Shown: piece by piece, positions 1-6,925 of the stretch
How positions within the stretch are numbered: the stretch's first letter is position 1
Layout of the letters: each line of letters opens with the position of its first letter
NCBI GenBank assembly: GCA_026992705.1
Contig: JALWYT010000086.1
Location: forward strand, 1-7,725
DNA length: 7,725 bases
Source: Thiotrichaceae bacterium
GTDB taxonomy: Bacteria; Pseudomonadota; Gammaproteobacteria; Thiotrichales; Thiotrichaceae
Reading direction: 5' to 3'
Made by a program: the position numbers and the translations under genes
The notes under the pieces: model-generated
What the model was told of the DNA's origin: nothing
The model's database searches: none
The model's input: only the letters and a program-made list of their open reading frames with translations

Positions 1-207
1 GTTCTCTCCTATGTGGGTGTCGGTGTTGACCCCACCATGTATAGCTGGGGCAATATGATTAATCAGGCACGGCTGGAAATGGCGAGGGAGCCAATGGTCT
101 GGTGGTCGCTATTATCGGCGTTTACTTTTATGTTTATTCTCGTTTTAGCCGCCAATTTATTTTCTGACCGTGTGCAAACGGTGTTAGACCCGAGGAATAA
201 TGTATGA
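1..207 (+). CDS. Peptide ABC transporter permease, DppC/OppC type (C-terminal fragment)
   Basis: This is the 3' end of an inner-membrane permease; the reading frame is open from base 1, so the true start lies upstream of the window. The 68 visible residues begin VLSYVGVGVDP and continue with SWGNMI, which matches the conserved LSFLGLG(V)xxPxxxWGxMl segment of the DppC/OppC half of peptide/nickel importers. A hydrophobic stretch (WWSLLSAFTFMFILVLAANL) is the last transmembrane helix, followed by the usual short cytoplasmic tail ending in LDPR. The stop overlaps the start of the next gene (ATGA at 204-207), so permease and ATPase are probably translated together. The tail looks more like DppC than E. 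coli YejE, but substrate cannot be told from this fragment; di- or oligopeptides are the family default. The GTG at base 13 is an internal codon and not a start. Confidence 0.88.
   Translation, partial: VLSYVGVGVDPTMYSWGNMINQARLEMAREPMVWWSLLSAFTFMFILVLAANLFSDRVQTVLDPRNNV
192..196 (+). promoter_or_regulatory. Shine-Dalgarno site for the fused ABC ATPase
   Basis: GAGGA lies 7 nt before the ATG at 204, inside the end of the permease gene. It supports 204 as the start and independent ribosome entry at the overlapping junction. Confidence 0.7.
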
Positions 208-1835
208 GCCAGAAAAATAATAAAACCCTCCTCTGCGTCAAGGATTTATCGCTGCATGTTAACGATCAAGTTTTACTCAAAAATATTAGCTTTGATATTC
301 AGCGAGGCGAGATTTTCTCACTAGTTGGCGAATCAGGCAGTGGCAAATCCCTAACTTCACTTGCCATTATGCGATTATTGCCCAGTGCAATTCGTATTAG
401 CTCAGGCGATATTCTGCTCAATGGACAATCATTATTCGCCTTGCCCGAATTACGAATGCAACATATACGCGGCAAATCCATTGCCATGATATTCCAAGAG
501 CCAATGACTGCACTAAACCCTGTTATGACCATTGGTGAGCAGGTCGCAGAGGTCATTCGTTTGCACCTAGACTTAAAAAATAACGAGGTTAAACAAAAGG
601 TTATCAGTCTATTTAAAGAAGTTGGATTAAAAAACACAGAACAACGCTATGATTGGTATCCGCACCAACTATCAGGCGGACAGAAACAGCGTATTATGAT
701 TGCTATGGCATTGGCTTGTGAGCCTGATTTATTAATTGCTGACGAACCGACCACCGCATTGGATGTCACCATACAAGCTCAAGTATTGAACCTGCTAAAA
801 GAAATCCGCGACAATCGTGGTCTGTCGATTTTGTTTATTACACACGATATGGGAGTAGTGGCTGAAATGGCAGACCGTGTTGCCATTATGCGAAATGGTG
901 AAATTTTAGAACAAGCCGACTGCCAACACTTCTTCAACAATCCACAAAAAGACTACACCAAAAAACTACTCAAAGACGCAATACCCGCACGCCCTAAAAA
1001 AGAAGATTTGCAAAACAGCAGTGATAAATTGCTTGAAGTGAGTAACTTAAAAGTACATTTCCCCATCCGCAAAGGCATATTCCAACGAGTAACAGGCTAT
1101 GTTAAAGCAGTTGACGGGGTGAATCTGACAATCCCCAAGGCAAAAACGCTGGCATTGGTCGGCGAATCGGGCAGTGGCAAAAGTACCATTGGGCAAGCGA
1201 TTTTAAGCTTATTAAAAGAAACGCAAGGCTCAATCCGCTTTAATAATGTCGAACTCACCGAGCTTAACAAAGAACAACTCAAACCCTATCGCCGTAAAAT
1301 ACAAGTCATCTTCCAAGACCCGTATTCTGCACTCAACCCTCGCATGACCATTGGGGAAATCATCCGTGAAGGCATGAATAGTTTAAAAGTCGGCTCAGGC
1401 GACAAAGCTGAACAAAACCAACGCATTAGAGAGCTGTTAGAAAAAGTTGACCTAAAAGCTGACTACATCCACCGCTACCCCCACGAATTTTCAGGCGGAC
1501 AACGCCAACGCATCGGCATCGCCCGAGCCTTAGCCGTCGAACCCGAACTCATCATCTGCGACGAACCCACCAGTGCCTTAGATGTCTCCGTCCGCTCGCA
1601 AGTCCTAAAACTGCTCAGCAAATTACAACAAGATTATGACGTAAGCTATTTATTCATCACCCACGACCTATCCATCATCCCCAGCATCGCCCACGAAGTC
1701 ACGGTAATGAAAGAAGGCAAAATCGTCGAACACGGCGTAGTTAGTGAAGTCATGAAAAACCCAAAGCAGGCTTACACACAAAAGCTATTAAAATCCGCCC
1801 CTAAATTGGTTAAAGAAGCTCTTATGGCATTATAA
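204..1835 (+). CDS. Fused dual ATP-binding protein of a peptide ABC importer (YejF/GsiA-like)
   Basis: This 543-residue cytoplasmic ATPase should power the peptide importer whose permease precedes it. It contains two complete nucleotide-binding domains in one chain, equivalent to DppD plus DppF; E. coli YejF has a similar size and layout. Domain 1 has Walker A at about residues 42-49 (GESGSGKS), Q-loop Gln98, signature LSGGQ at 156-160, Walker B ending Asp180-Glu181 and H-loop His214. Domain 2 has Walker A at 320-328, Gln371, signature FSGGQ at 429-433, Asp453-Glu454 and His487. Both sites therefore look able to hydrolyse ATP. The region after domain 1 ([14 protein letters not shown]) and its counterpart near the C-terminus ([12 protein letters not shown]) are the oligopeptide-transporter C-terminal motifs. 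The 5' end overlaps the permease by 4 bp. Base composition changes along the gene: the last third is much richer in C than the first. Dual-ATPase identity is firm; the substrate is not known. Confidence 0.95.
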   Translation: MSQKNNKTLLCVKDLSLHVNDQVLLKNISFDIQRGEIFSLVGESGSGKSLTSLAIMRLLPSAIRISSGDILLNGQSLFALPELRMQHIRGKSIAMIFQEPMTALNPVMTIGEQVAEVIRLHLDLKNNEVKQKVISLFKEVGLKNTEQRYDWYPHQLSGGQKQRIMIAMALACEPDLLIADEPTTALDVTIQAQVLNLLKEIRDNRGLSILFITHDMGVVAEMADRVAIMRNGEILEQADCQHFFNNPQKDYTKKLLKDAIPARPKKEDLQNSSDKLLEVSNLKVHFPIRKGIFQRVTGYVKAVDGVNLTIPKAKTLALVGESGSGKSTIGQAILSLLKETQGSIRFNNVELTELNKEQLKPYRRKIQVIFQDPYSALNPRMTIGEIIREGMNSLKVGSGDKAEQNQRIRELLEKVDLKADYIHRYPHEFSGGQRQRIGIARALAVEPELIICDEPTSALDVSVRSQVLKLLSKLQQDYDVSYLFITHDLSIIPSIAHEVTVMKEGKIVEHGVVSEVMKNPKQAYTQKLLKSAPKLVKEALMAL

Positions 1836-1886
1836 TATAGTATTCTCCATATATTTTTATGTTGTACGAGAGAGTAGAGGGTATTA

Positions 1887-1911
1887 ACTACTAGTAGTGA
1901 CTTTACTACTA
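1887..1911. repeat. Triple ACTACT/AGTAGT palindromic repeat cluster
   Basis: ACTACT (1887-1892) abuts AGTAGT (1893-1898), giving a perfect 12-bp palindrome. A further ACTACT follows at 1905-1910. The middle arm can pair with the right one as a 7-bp stem (1892-1898 with 1905-1911) around a 6-nt loop. The two foldings are mutually exclusive in RNA, or the palindrome could be a protein-binding site. It ends 16 bp before the candidate -35 box, a possible operator position. It is AT-rich and lacks a T tract, so it is a poor terminator. Its presence is seen directly; any function is a guess. Confidence 0.35.
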
Positions 1912-1927
1912 AAAAGATTTCGTTGTT

Positions 1928-1957
1928 TTTACATCAAGTGGTTATATTGACTAAAAT
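1928..1957 (+). promoter_or_regulatory. Candidate sigma70 promoter for the mnmH-pilZ cluster
   Basis: TTTACA at 1928-1933 matches five of six bases of the -35 consensus, and TAAAAT at 1952-1957 matches five of six of the -10 consensus. The spacing is 18 bp. Transcription would start near 1964, leaving a leader of about 20 nt before the mnmH ATG at 1986. A second TTGACT occurs at 1947-1952 but has no good -10 at the right distance. In DNA this AT-rich such matches arise by chance, but the position at the head of a six-gene cluster supports it. Confidence 0.5.
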
Positions 1958-1985
1958 AATCAAATAATTGACTAGGTATTAAACA

Positions 1986-3089
1986 ATGAATCTAAATGAC
2001 TTCCCCAGCATTGATAACTTTACTGACATATTGATTGATAATATTCCTTTGATAGATGTACGTGCCCCTGTTGAGTTTCAGCAAGGAGCCTTTCCAGCTT
2101 CGGTTAATTTACCATTAATGTTAGATGATGATCGTAAGGCAATAGGGATCCGCTATAAAGAAGCCGGACAAGATGAAGCGATTAAATTAGGGGCAGAACG
2201 AATTAAAGGTGAGATAAAGCAGAAGCGTGTACAAGCTTGGGTGGATTTTATTGAGACCAATCCGAATGCGGTATTGTATTGTTTTCGTGGTGGTTTGCGT
2301 TCAAAAATAACACAGCTTTGGATTTATGAGGCAACGGGAAAAATTATTCCGCGAGTGGAGGGTGGCTACAAGGCAATTCGTCGATTTTTGCTGGATTCCA
2401 TTAATGGCTCTATGCAAAAAATTAAGCCAATTGTATTAAGTGGTCGAACGGGGGCAGGGAAAACTCGGTTGCTGTATGAAATCAAAGCAATGGTCGATTT
2501 AGAAGGCTTGGCAAACCACCGAGGTTCTGCATTTGGTCGCAATGCCAGCCCACAGCCAACGCCTATTTCTTTTGAATCACATTTGGCGATTGAATTACTG
2601 AAACACATAAACACAGGACGTACCACGCTGCTATTTGAGGATGAAAGCCGTAATATTGGCTCTTTGCATTTGCCGAAGTCCTTGTTTGAGAGCTTAAAAC
2701 AGGCGGATATTGTTGTATTGCAGACCGATGATGCGGAACGAGTAGCAATTTCTCTGCAAGAATATATCACCGATATGGAACAAGCTTGGAACGAGCAGGG
2801 CGGTGGGTTTGAAGCCTTTGCGGATTATTTGTTGTCAAGCTTGCAGCAAATTAAAAAACGCTTAGGCGGTAAGCGTTATCAAATCGCACAAACAATGATG
2901 CAAGATGCGATAGAACAGCATCGAACAACAGGGGATTATTCGGGTTATGAGGCGATTATCAAAAAAATTCTGCACGAATATTATGATCCGATGTACGACT
3001 ATCAGCTAAGTAATAAGCAAGATCGCGTTGTTTTTAGCGGTGATAAGCAAGCGGTAAAAGCTTATTTGCGAGGGCTGGGGATCGAATAG
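1986..3089 (+). CDS. mnmH: tRNA 2-selenouridine synthase MnmH (SelU)
   Basis: MnmH replaces the sulfur of 2-thiouridine at wobble position 34 of Lys, Glu and Gln tRNAs with selenium from selenophosphate, through a geranylated intermediate; it acts in the cytosol. The 367 residues match the usual length (E. coli about 364). The N-terminal rhodanese domain (roughly 15-130) has the IDVRAPVEFQQGAFPxSVNLP opening and the catalytic Cys99 in YCFRGGLRS, matching E. coli Cys97. The C-terminal P-loop domain has Walker A at 153-160 (GRTGAGKT), in line with geranyl-diphosphate and tRNA handling. The start agrees with the family N-terminus; only a weak TAGG-type ribosome site precedes it. It leads the cluster and is followed after 8 bp by pabC. 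The enzyme implies selenophosphate synthetase (SelD) elsewhere in the genome, which cannot be seen here. Confidence 0.96.
   Translation: MNLNDFPSIDNFTDILIDNIPLIDVRAPVEFQQGAFPASVNLPLMLDDDRKAIGIRYKEAGQDEAIKLGAERIKGEIKQKRVQAWVDFIETNPNAVLYCFRGGLRSKITQLWIYEATGKIIPRVEGGYKAIRRFLLDSINGSMQKIKPIVLSGRTGAGKTRLLYEIKAMVDLEGLANHRGSAFGRNASPQPTPISFESHLAIELLKHINTGRTTLLFEDESRNIGSLHLPKSLFESLKQADIVVLQTDDAERVAISLQEYITDMEQAWNEQGGGFEAFADYLLSSLQQIKKRLGGKRYQIAQTMMQDAIEQHRTTGDYSGYEAIIKKILHEYYDPMYDYQLSNKQDRVVFSGDKQAVKAYLRGLGIE
2857..2877. repeat. Perfect 8-bp inverted repeat inside mnmH
   Basis: AACGCTTA (2857-2864), a 5-nt loop GGCGG, and TAAGCGTT (2870-2877) form a perfect hairpin within the coding sequence for KRLGGKR of MnmH. 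No T run follows, so it is not a terminator. It may be chance arising from codons for a basic, glycine-containing motif. Confidence 0.4.
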
Positions 3090-3097
3090 CGAATGCC

Positions 3098-3913
3098 ATG
3101 ATTTTGCTAAACGGAAAACCCGCTGATTGCCTACCAATTGCAGATCGTGGTTTGCAATATGGCGATGGGGTGTGGGAAACGGTTTTAATTAAACAAGGCA
3201 AAGCAATTTTCTTAGAAGAACATCTGCAACGCTTACAATGGGGTCTGCGTCAATTAAAGATTTCTTTAGATATTAAACAATTATCTAATGATATTAATCA
3301 AATACTTGAACAAGCGAATGAGAATATTCTAAAAATTATTATTACGCGGGGGGCTGGTGGACGAGGCTATAATCCCGCAGGTTTGCAGCAGTCCAGCCGT
3401 ATTTTATCGTTGCATCCTGTTCCTAAATTCCCTGAATCTTATCAATCCGATGGTATAAAATTGACACTATGCGAAACACGTTTGTCGCATAATCCTTATT
3501 TGGCGGGCTTTAAACACTTAAATCGTTTAGAGCAGGTATTGGCGAGGGCTGAGTTTGCAGAGCCTTTTCAAGAGGGCTTGGTGCGTGATTATCACGGTAA
3601 TATTATTGAAGGCACAATGAGTAATCTTTTTATTATTAACGATAATCAGCTCATAACACCGCTATTAAATAATTGTGGAATTGCTGGAATTATGCGAGGC
3701 TATATCATCAAGCAATTACAAAAGCTATCTTATAATATTGAATATAAAGGTGATATAAGTTTGGATGATGTTAAGCGAGCAGATGCAATGTTTATGACAA
3801 ATTCGGTCATTGGGATTTGGGCAGTACAACAATTAAAGCTAACATCAGAAATTATCAACTATTTTCCTCAACACTCAATTATTAAAAAATTACAAGAAAA
3901 ATTAAAGTTATAG
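3098..3913 (+). CDS. pabC: Aminodeoxychorismate lyase PabC
   Basis: This PLP enzyme splits 4-amino-4-deoxychorismate into 4-aminobenzoate and pyruvate, the last step of PABA synthesis for folate. At 271 residues it is the same size as E. coli PabC (269). It belongs to fold-type IV aminotransferase-like enzymes: the opening ILLNGKP..IADRGLQYGDGVWETV is typical, and the Schiff-base lysine is Lys139 in AGFKHLNRLEQVLAR. The PLP-binding Glu171 lies in GNIIEGTMSNLF, and the phosphate-binding loop GIAGIMRG follows at about 194-201. The TNSVIGIWAV segment near residue 234 is also conserved. It starts 8 bp after mnmH with no clear Shine-Dalgarno site, so coupling to mnmH translation is likely. Branched-chain aminotransferase or D-amino-acid transaminase is the main alternative, but length and placement before mltG favour PabC. 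Confidence 0.94.
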   Translation: MILLNGKPADCLPIADRGLQYGDGVWETVLIKQGKAIFLEEHLQRLQWGLRQLKISLDIKQLSNDINQILEQANENILKIIITRGAGGRGYNPAGLQQSSRILSLHPVPKFPESYQSDGIKLTLCETRLSHNPYLAGFKHLNRLEQVLARAEFAEPFQEGLVRDYHGNIIEGTMSNLFIINDNQLITPLLNNCGIAGIMRGYIIKQLQKLSYNIEYKGDISLDDVKRADAMFMTNSVIGIWAVQQLKLTSEIINYFPQHSIIKKLQEKLKL

Positions 3914-3915
3914 TT

Positions 3916-4950
3916 ATGAAAATTATTATTAAATTTTTTGTGTTACTGTTACTTACGGTTTTGATAACTGCCTCATATTTTGTTTATAAAGAATATATTA
4001 AATTCACTACGGAGCCGATTAGGATTGCTTCAAAGAATATAGTATTTGAGATTAAAAAAGGGAGTAATATCACACAAATTTCTCAACTTCTAGAGGATAA
4101 AAAAATCATCAGCTATGCAATTTATTTCAAAATACTGGCGAGGCTTGAAAAAAAAGCTAGTAAGATTAAAGCAGGAGAGTATCAATTATCCGCTGATATG
4201 ACACCAGTAAAAATGTTGGACTTATTTGTTAGTGGAAAAACGTTGCAATACCGTTTAAGTATTATTGAAGGGCAAACATTCAGTGATTTAGTTAAAACAA
4301 TTCGTCAGCATCCGACCTTAATTCAAACCCTAAGTAATGAAGATTACCAGCATATTATGGAAAAAATTGGTAGTGATGAAAAATATCCCGAAGGCTGGTT
4401 TTATCCCGATACTTATAACTTTCCTAGAAAAACAACGGATGTTGATTTTCTCAAGCGTGCACACAAAAAAATGAAGGAATATCTAGCCAAAGAGTGGGCA
4501 AAGCGTGAGCCAAATCCTTATATCAAAACTCCTTATGATGCCTTGATTTTGGCATCCATTGTCGAAAAAGAAACCGGTATTCCAGAAGAACGACCTTTGA
4601 TTGCAGGAGTTTTTCTCAATCGTTTAAAGGTTGATATGATGCTGCAAACCGATCCAACTGTGATTTATGGCATGGGAGATACTTATCACGGAGTGATTTA
4701 TAAATCGAGCTTAACGAAAGATACGCCCTATAATACCTATACACGCAAAGGTTTACCACCAACCCCAATCGCAACACCAAGCTTGCAAGCGATACAGGCG
4801 GTTCTGCACCCCTTAAAAACGGATAAAATGTTTTTTGTAGCGGATGGTACAGGTGGTCATTATTTCTCTAAAACCAATGCAGAACATGAACGAGCAGTAT
4901 TACGCTACCGTAAATTATTAAAACAACAGCAAAAAGAGAAAAGTCAGTGA
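3916..4950 (+). CDS. mltG: Endolytic murein transglycosylase MltG (YceG)
   Basis: MltG is an inner-membrane lytic transglycosylase that cuts nascent peptidoglycan strands within the chain and is thought to set glycan length. The 344 residues match E. coli YceG (340). An N-terminal signal-anchor helix runs over about residues 2-24 (KIIIKFFVLLLLTVLITASYF), which places the rest in the periplasm. A LysM-like module follows (about 40-110, including KKGSNITQISQLL). The YceG catalytic domain has LASIVEKETG at about 212-221, where Glu217 or Glu219 aligns with the catalytic glutamate. It also has the conserved LQTDPTVIYGMG, YNTY..GLPPTPIATPS and FFVADGTGGHYFS blocks. It begins 2 bp after pabC, and its stop overlaps the tmk start by 4 bp. 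No strong ribosome site is visible, so reinitiation from pabC is probable. Confidence 0.96.
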   Translation: MKIIIKFFVLLLLTVLITASYFVYKEYIKFTTEPIRIASKNIVFEIKKGSNITQISQLLEDKKIISYAIYFKILARLEKKASKIKAGEYQLSADMTPVKMLDLFVSGKTLQYRLSIIEGQTFSDLVKTIRQHPTLIQTLSNEDYQHIMEKIGSDEKYPEGWFYPDTYNFPRKTTDVDFLKRAHKKMKEYLAKEWAKREPNPYIKTPYDALILASIVEKETGIPEERPLIAGVFLNRLKVDMMLQTDPTVIYGMGDTYHGVIYKSSLTKDTPYNTYTRKGLPPTPIATPSLQAIQAVLHPLKTDKMFFVADGTGGHYFSKTNAEHERAVLRYRKLLKQQQKEKSQ

Positions 4951-5570
4951 AGCGAGGAAAATTTATTACCGTAGAAGGTATAGAAGGTGGTGGCAAATCA
5001 ACTAACATTGCTTATATCGCTGAACAATTGGATATTGCAGGTATTGAATATATATTAACGCGGGAACCAGGGGGAACAGAGGTGGCAGAAGTAATCCGAA
5101 GCATTTTATTGGATTCAGAATTACCCACCATGCACGAGGATACAGAATTATTACTCATGTTTGCCGCTCGTGCAGAACACCTTCAAAAGAAAATATTACC
5201 CACATTAGCCACAGGAAAATGGGTCATCTGTGATCGCTTTACAGACTCAAGCTACGCTTATCAAAGCGGTGGTCGTGGCATCGCAATAGAGCGTATTGCC
5301 ACTTTAGAAAATTGGGTGCAAGGCGAATTACGCCCTGATATTACGTTATTATTTGATTTAGATGCCGATGTCGGCTTAGCGAGAACCCGTATTCGTGGAG
5401 AAGCTGATCGCTTTGAAAAAGAAGCGGTTGATTTTTTCAATGCCGTACGACAACACTATTTAGCAATGGCAAAGCAACACCCCGAACGCTATCGGCTTAT
5501 TAATGCTCAGCACGACTTGCCTGAAGTCCAGCAGCAAGTGCAGAAAGTTTTAGATGAATTATTAACATGA
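4947..5570 (+). CDS. tmk: Thymidylate kinase Tmk
   Basis: This kinase phosphorylates dTMP to dTDP with ATP, an essential step of dTTP supply. At 207 residues it is near the normal size (E. coli 213). The P-loop EGIEGGGKST lies at 10-19, the REPGG dTMP-binding motif at 39-43, and the DRF..SSYAYQSGGRG stretch at about 96-111. The LID region (RTRIRGEADRFEKE, about 146-159) is rich in arginine. The P-loop carries Gly, not Arg, ahead of the GK and the LID carries the basic residues, which is the bacterial type II arrangement. It starts with GTG, overlapping the mltG stop as GTGA, with a weak AAGAG purine run 8 nt upstream; this GTG puts the family's MxRGKFIxxEG start in register. Its stop overlaps the holB start. 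The overlaps at both ends point to translational coupling. Confidence 0.97.
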   Translation: MKRGKFITVEGIEGGGKSTNIAYIAEQLDIAGIEYILTREPGGTEVAEVIRSILLDSELPTMHEDTELLLMFAARAEHLQKKILPTLATGKWVICDRFTDSSYAYQSGGRGIAIERIATLENWVQGELRPDITLLFDLDADVGLARTRIRGEADRFEKEAVDFFNAVRQHYLAMAKQHPERYRLINAQHDLPEVQQQVQKVLDELLT

Positions 5571-6547
5571 TTTACCCTTGGCAAACCTCACAATGGCAGC
5601 ACTTTTTAGCGGCGAAAAACAGCCAGCACCTTGCTCATGCCTTACTCTTATCAGGTATGGAAGGCTGCGGAAAAAAGGTCTTCGCCAACGTTGTGGCTCA
5701 AAGTTTGCTATGTGAACAAGCTGATCAACAAGGGATGCCCTGCAGCCACTGTAAAAGCTGCAATGTATTTAATTCAGAAGCTCACCCTGATTATCGAAGT
5801 GTGAGCTTACAAGATGATAAACAAGATATTAGTATTCAACAAATCAGAGATTTAACACAATTTCTTGAACTCAGTTGTAGCTTTGGGCAAAGTAAAGTGG
5901 TCATTATTAATGATGCAGATCGAATGAATAATAGTGCGGCAAATAGCTTATTAAAAACTTTGGAAGAACCCTCACCGAATACAGTTATTATTTTAGTGAC
6001 TTCACAAGTTTCATCACTTTTGCCTACTATTAGGAGCCGTTGTCAACAAATTATTTTTACTATACCAAATAAGACAGATGCTATTACATGGCTAGCAAGT
6101 CAATCACTGATACATTCACCTGAAGGCTTATTATCAATTGCAGGCGGCAGACCCTTGCTCGCCAAAGAACTAGATAACTCTGATTTATTAAAAAAACGTA
6201 AATACTTAGCACAGGCTTTAATCAGCTTACTCAATGGACAATCAAACTATATTGAACTAGCAAAACACTGGGAAAAAGAAAATTTTACAACACTTTTAAG
6301 TTGGCAATTATCTTGGACTCAAGACTTGTTAAACCATGCGATACTAAATCAAGCAGTTGATAAAAACTATCGTGCTCTAGATATAAATAAAGAACTTAAA
6401 CAATTGAATTTATTATTAAATGTTAGCAAACTTTGGAAGTTATACGATAGTTTACTTAGTCTTATAAAATTAGCCAATCATCCTGTTAATAAAATCTTAT
6501 TCGTGGAAAAAATGTTACTTATATGGTTAGAAGCGAAAAGCAAATAG
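5567..6547 (+). CDS. holB: DNA polymerase III subunit delta prime HolB
   Basis: Delta prime is the stator subunit of the clamp loader that opens and loads the beta sliding clamp during replication. The 326 residues fit the family (E. coli 334). The N-terminal AAA+ fold has a degenerate P-loop (SGMEGCGKK, about 29-37), expected because delta prime does not hydrolyse ATP. A zinc-binding module follows with Cys49, Cys59, Cys62 and Cys65 (CX9CX2CX2C). The KVVIINDADRMN sensor region, the LLKTLEEP motif and the SRC motif at 157-159, which contacts the neighbouring subunit, are all present. The C-terminal half is divergent and very AT-rich. The start overlaps the tmk stop (ATGA), and no strong ribosome site is seen. 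DnaX is excluded by length and by the degenerate P-loop. Confidence 0.95.
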   Translation: MIYPWQTSQWQHFLAAKNSQHLAHALLLSGMEGCGKKVFANVVAQSLLCEQADQQGMPCSHCKSCNVFNSEAHPDYRSVSLQDDKQDISIQQIRDLTQFLELSCSFGQSKVVIINDADRMNNSAANSLLKTLEEPSPNTVIILVTSQVSSLLPTIRSRCQQIIFTIPNKTDAITWLASQSLIHSPEGLLSIAGGRPLLAKELDNSDLLKKRKYLAQALISLLNGQSNYIELAKHWEKENFTTLLSWQLSWTQDLLNHAILNQAVDKNYRALDINKELKQLNLLLNVSKLWKLYDSLLSLIKLANHPVNKILFVEKMLLIWLEAKSK

Positions 6548-6552
6548 AAGGA
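6548..6552 (+). promoter_or_regulatory. Shine-Dalgarno site for pilZ
   Basis: AAGGA immediately follows the holB stop and sits 9 nt before the ATG at 6562. It is the clearest ribosome site in the cluster and fixes the pilZ start. A nearer ATG at 6552 is out of frame. Confidence 0.65.
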
Positions 6553-6561
6553 TGAGTCATT

Positions 6562-6903
6562 ATGAACACTAACAATAAACCACTCTCACTTATCATAAAG
6601 GATAATGCAGAACTGCACGCACATTACATGCCATTCATTGAATCAGGAGCAATTTTTGTCCCAACAAAAGAAGAATATAATATCGGTGACAAAGCAACTG
6701 CTTATCTTTTGCTTAAACAGCTTGGCAAAAAAATTCCTATTCAGGGAACAGTAGTATGGATTACACCTGATATAAAACATACAAATACTAAAGCAGGCAT
6801 TGGCATTCAGTTTACAGGTACAAATGCCGAAAAAATTAAACAGTTTATTGAAAGGATGCTAGGAACATTATTAAATACACCACCTACAAAAACAGCTTAT
6901 TAA
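6562..6903 (+). CDS. pilZ: PilZ-domain protein, type IV pilus biogenesis PilZ
   Basis: This is a 113-residue single PilZ domain, the size of the Pseudomonas type IV pilus PilZ (about 118). From family knowledge, PilZ acts in the cytoplasm with FimX/PilB-type partners and is needed for pilus assembly and twitching. The recognisable features are an N-terminal strand (PLSLIIKDNAEL), the GAIFVPT segment, YNIGDKATAYLLL, the IQGTVVWITP strand and a GIGIQFTG block near residues 79-86. The usual c-di-GMP motifs (RxxxR and D/NxSxxG) are not present: ESGAIF stands where the second would be. That is normal for this subfamily and suggests it does not bind c-di-GMP itself. Its place just after holB is the usual gammaproteobacterial arrangement. 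It ends the cluster and implies type IV pilus genes elsewhere. Confidence 0.92.
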   Translation: MNTNNKPLSLIIKDNAELHAHYMPFIESGAIFVPTKEEYNIGDKATAYLLLKQLGKKIPIQGTVVWITPDIKHTNTKAGIGIQFTGTNAEKIKQFIERMLGTLLNTPPTKTAY

Positions 6904-6925
6904 TTAAGTAAAGCACTACATTTGT
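6904..6925. other. 22-bp convergent junction
   Basis: pilZ and the minus-strand gene converge with only 22 bp between their stops. This AT-rich gap has no room for, and no sign of, an intrinsic terminator. Transcripts from the two sides probably overlap at their 3' ends or stop by Rho. Confidence 0.6.

Larger units (their letters stand above)
1836..1985. other. Intergenic spacer between the ABC operon and the mnmH cluster
   Basis: This 150-bp AT-rich spacer is the longest non-coding stretch in the window and marks a likely transcription-unit boundary. I see a promoter candidate and a palindromic repeat cluster (listed separately). I see no GC-rich hairpin followed by a T run, so the upstream ABC transcript has no obvious intrinsic terminator here. 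It may end by Rho or read through into mnmH. No small open reading frame with a ribosome binding site stands out. Confidence 0.6.

Noticed and set aside
299..637. 112-codon open frame on the minus strand
   Set aside because: It lies wholly inside the first ATPase domain with all NBD motifs intact on the plus strand; its peptide resembles no family and it has no ribosome site.
324..1190. Near-repeat of the DNA coding GESGSGKS in the two halves of the ATPase as a recent duplication
   Set aside because: Similarity is limited to conserved nucleotide-binding motifs; the domains otherwise differ, in keeping with an ancient DppD/DppF pair.
1097..1282. 61-codon minus-strand open frame
   Set aside because: It is antisense to the second Walker A region of the ABC ATPase; such shadow frames often appear opposite P-loop sequences.
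2366..2770. Two overlapping minus-strand open frames (134 and 61 codons)
   Set aside because: Both are antisense to the well-supported MnmH P-loop domain and show no recognisable motif.
5652..5677. HolB P-loop (GMEGCGKK) as a sign of an active ATPase or a second DnaX
   Set aside because: The residue after GK is Lys, not Ser/Thr, and degenerate P-loops are normal for delta prime; size and cluster position fit HolB.
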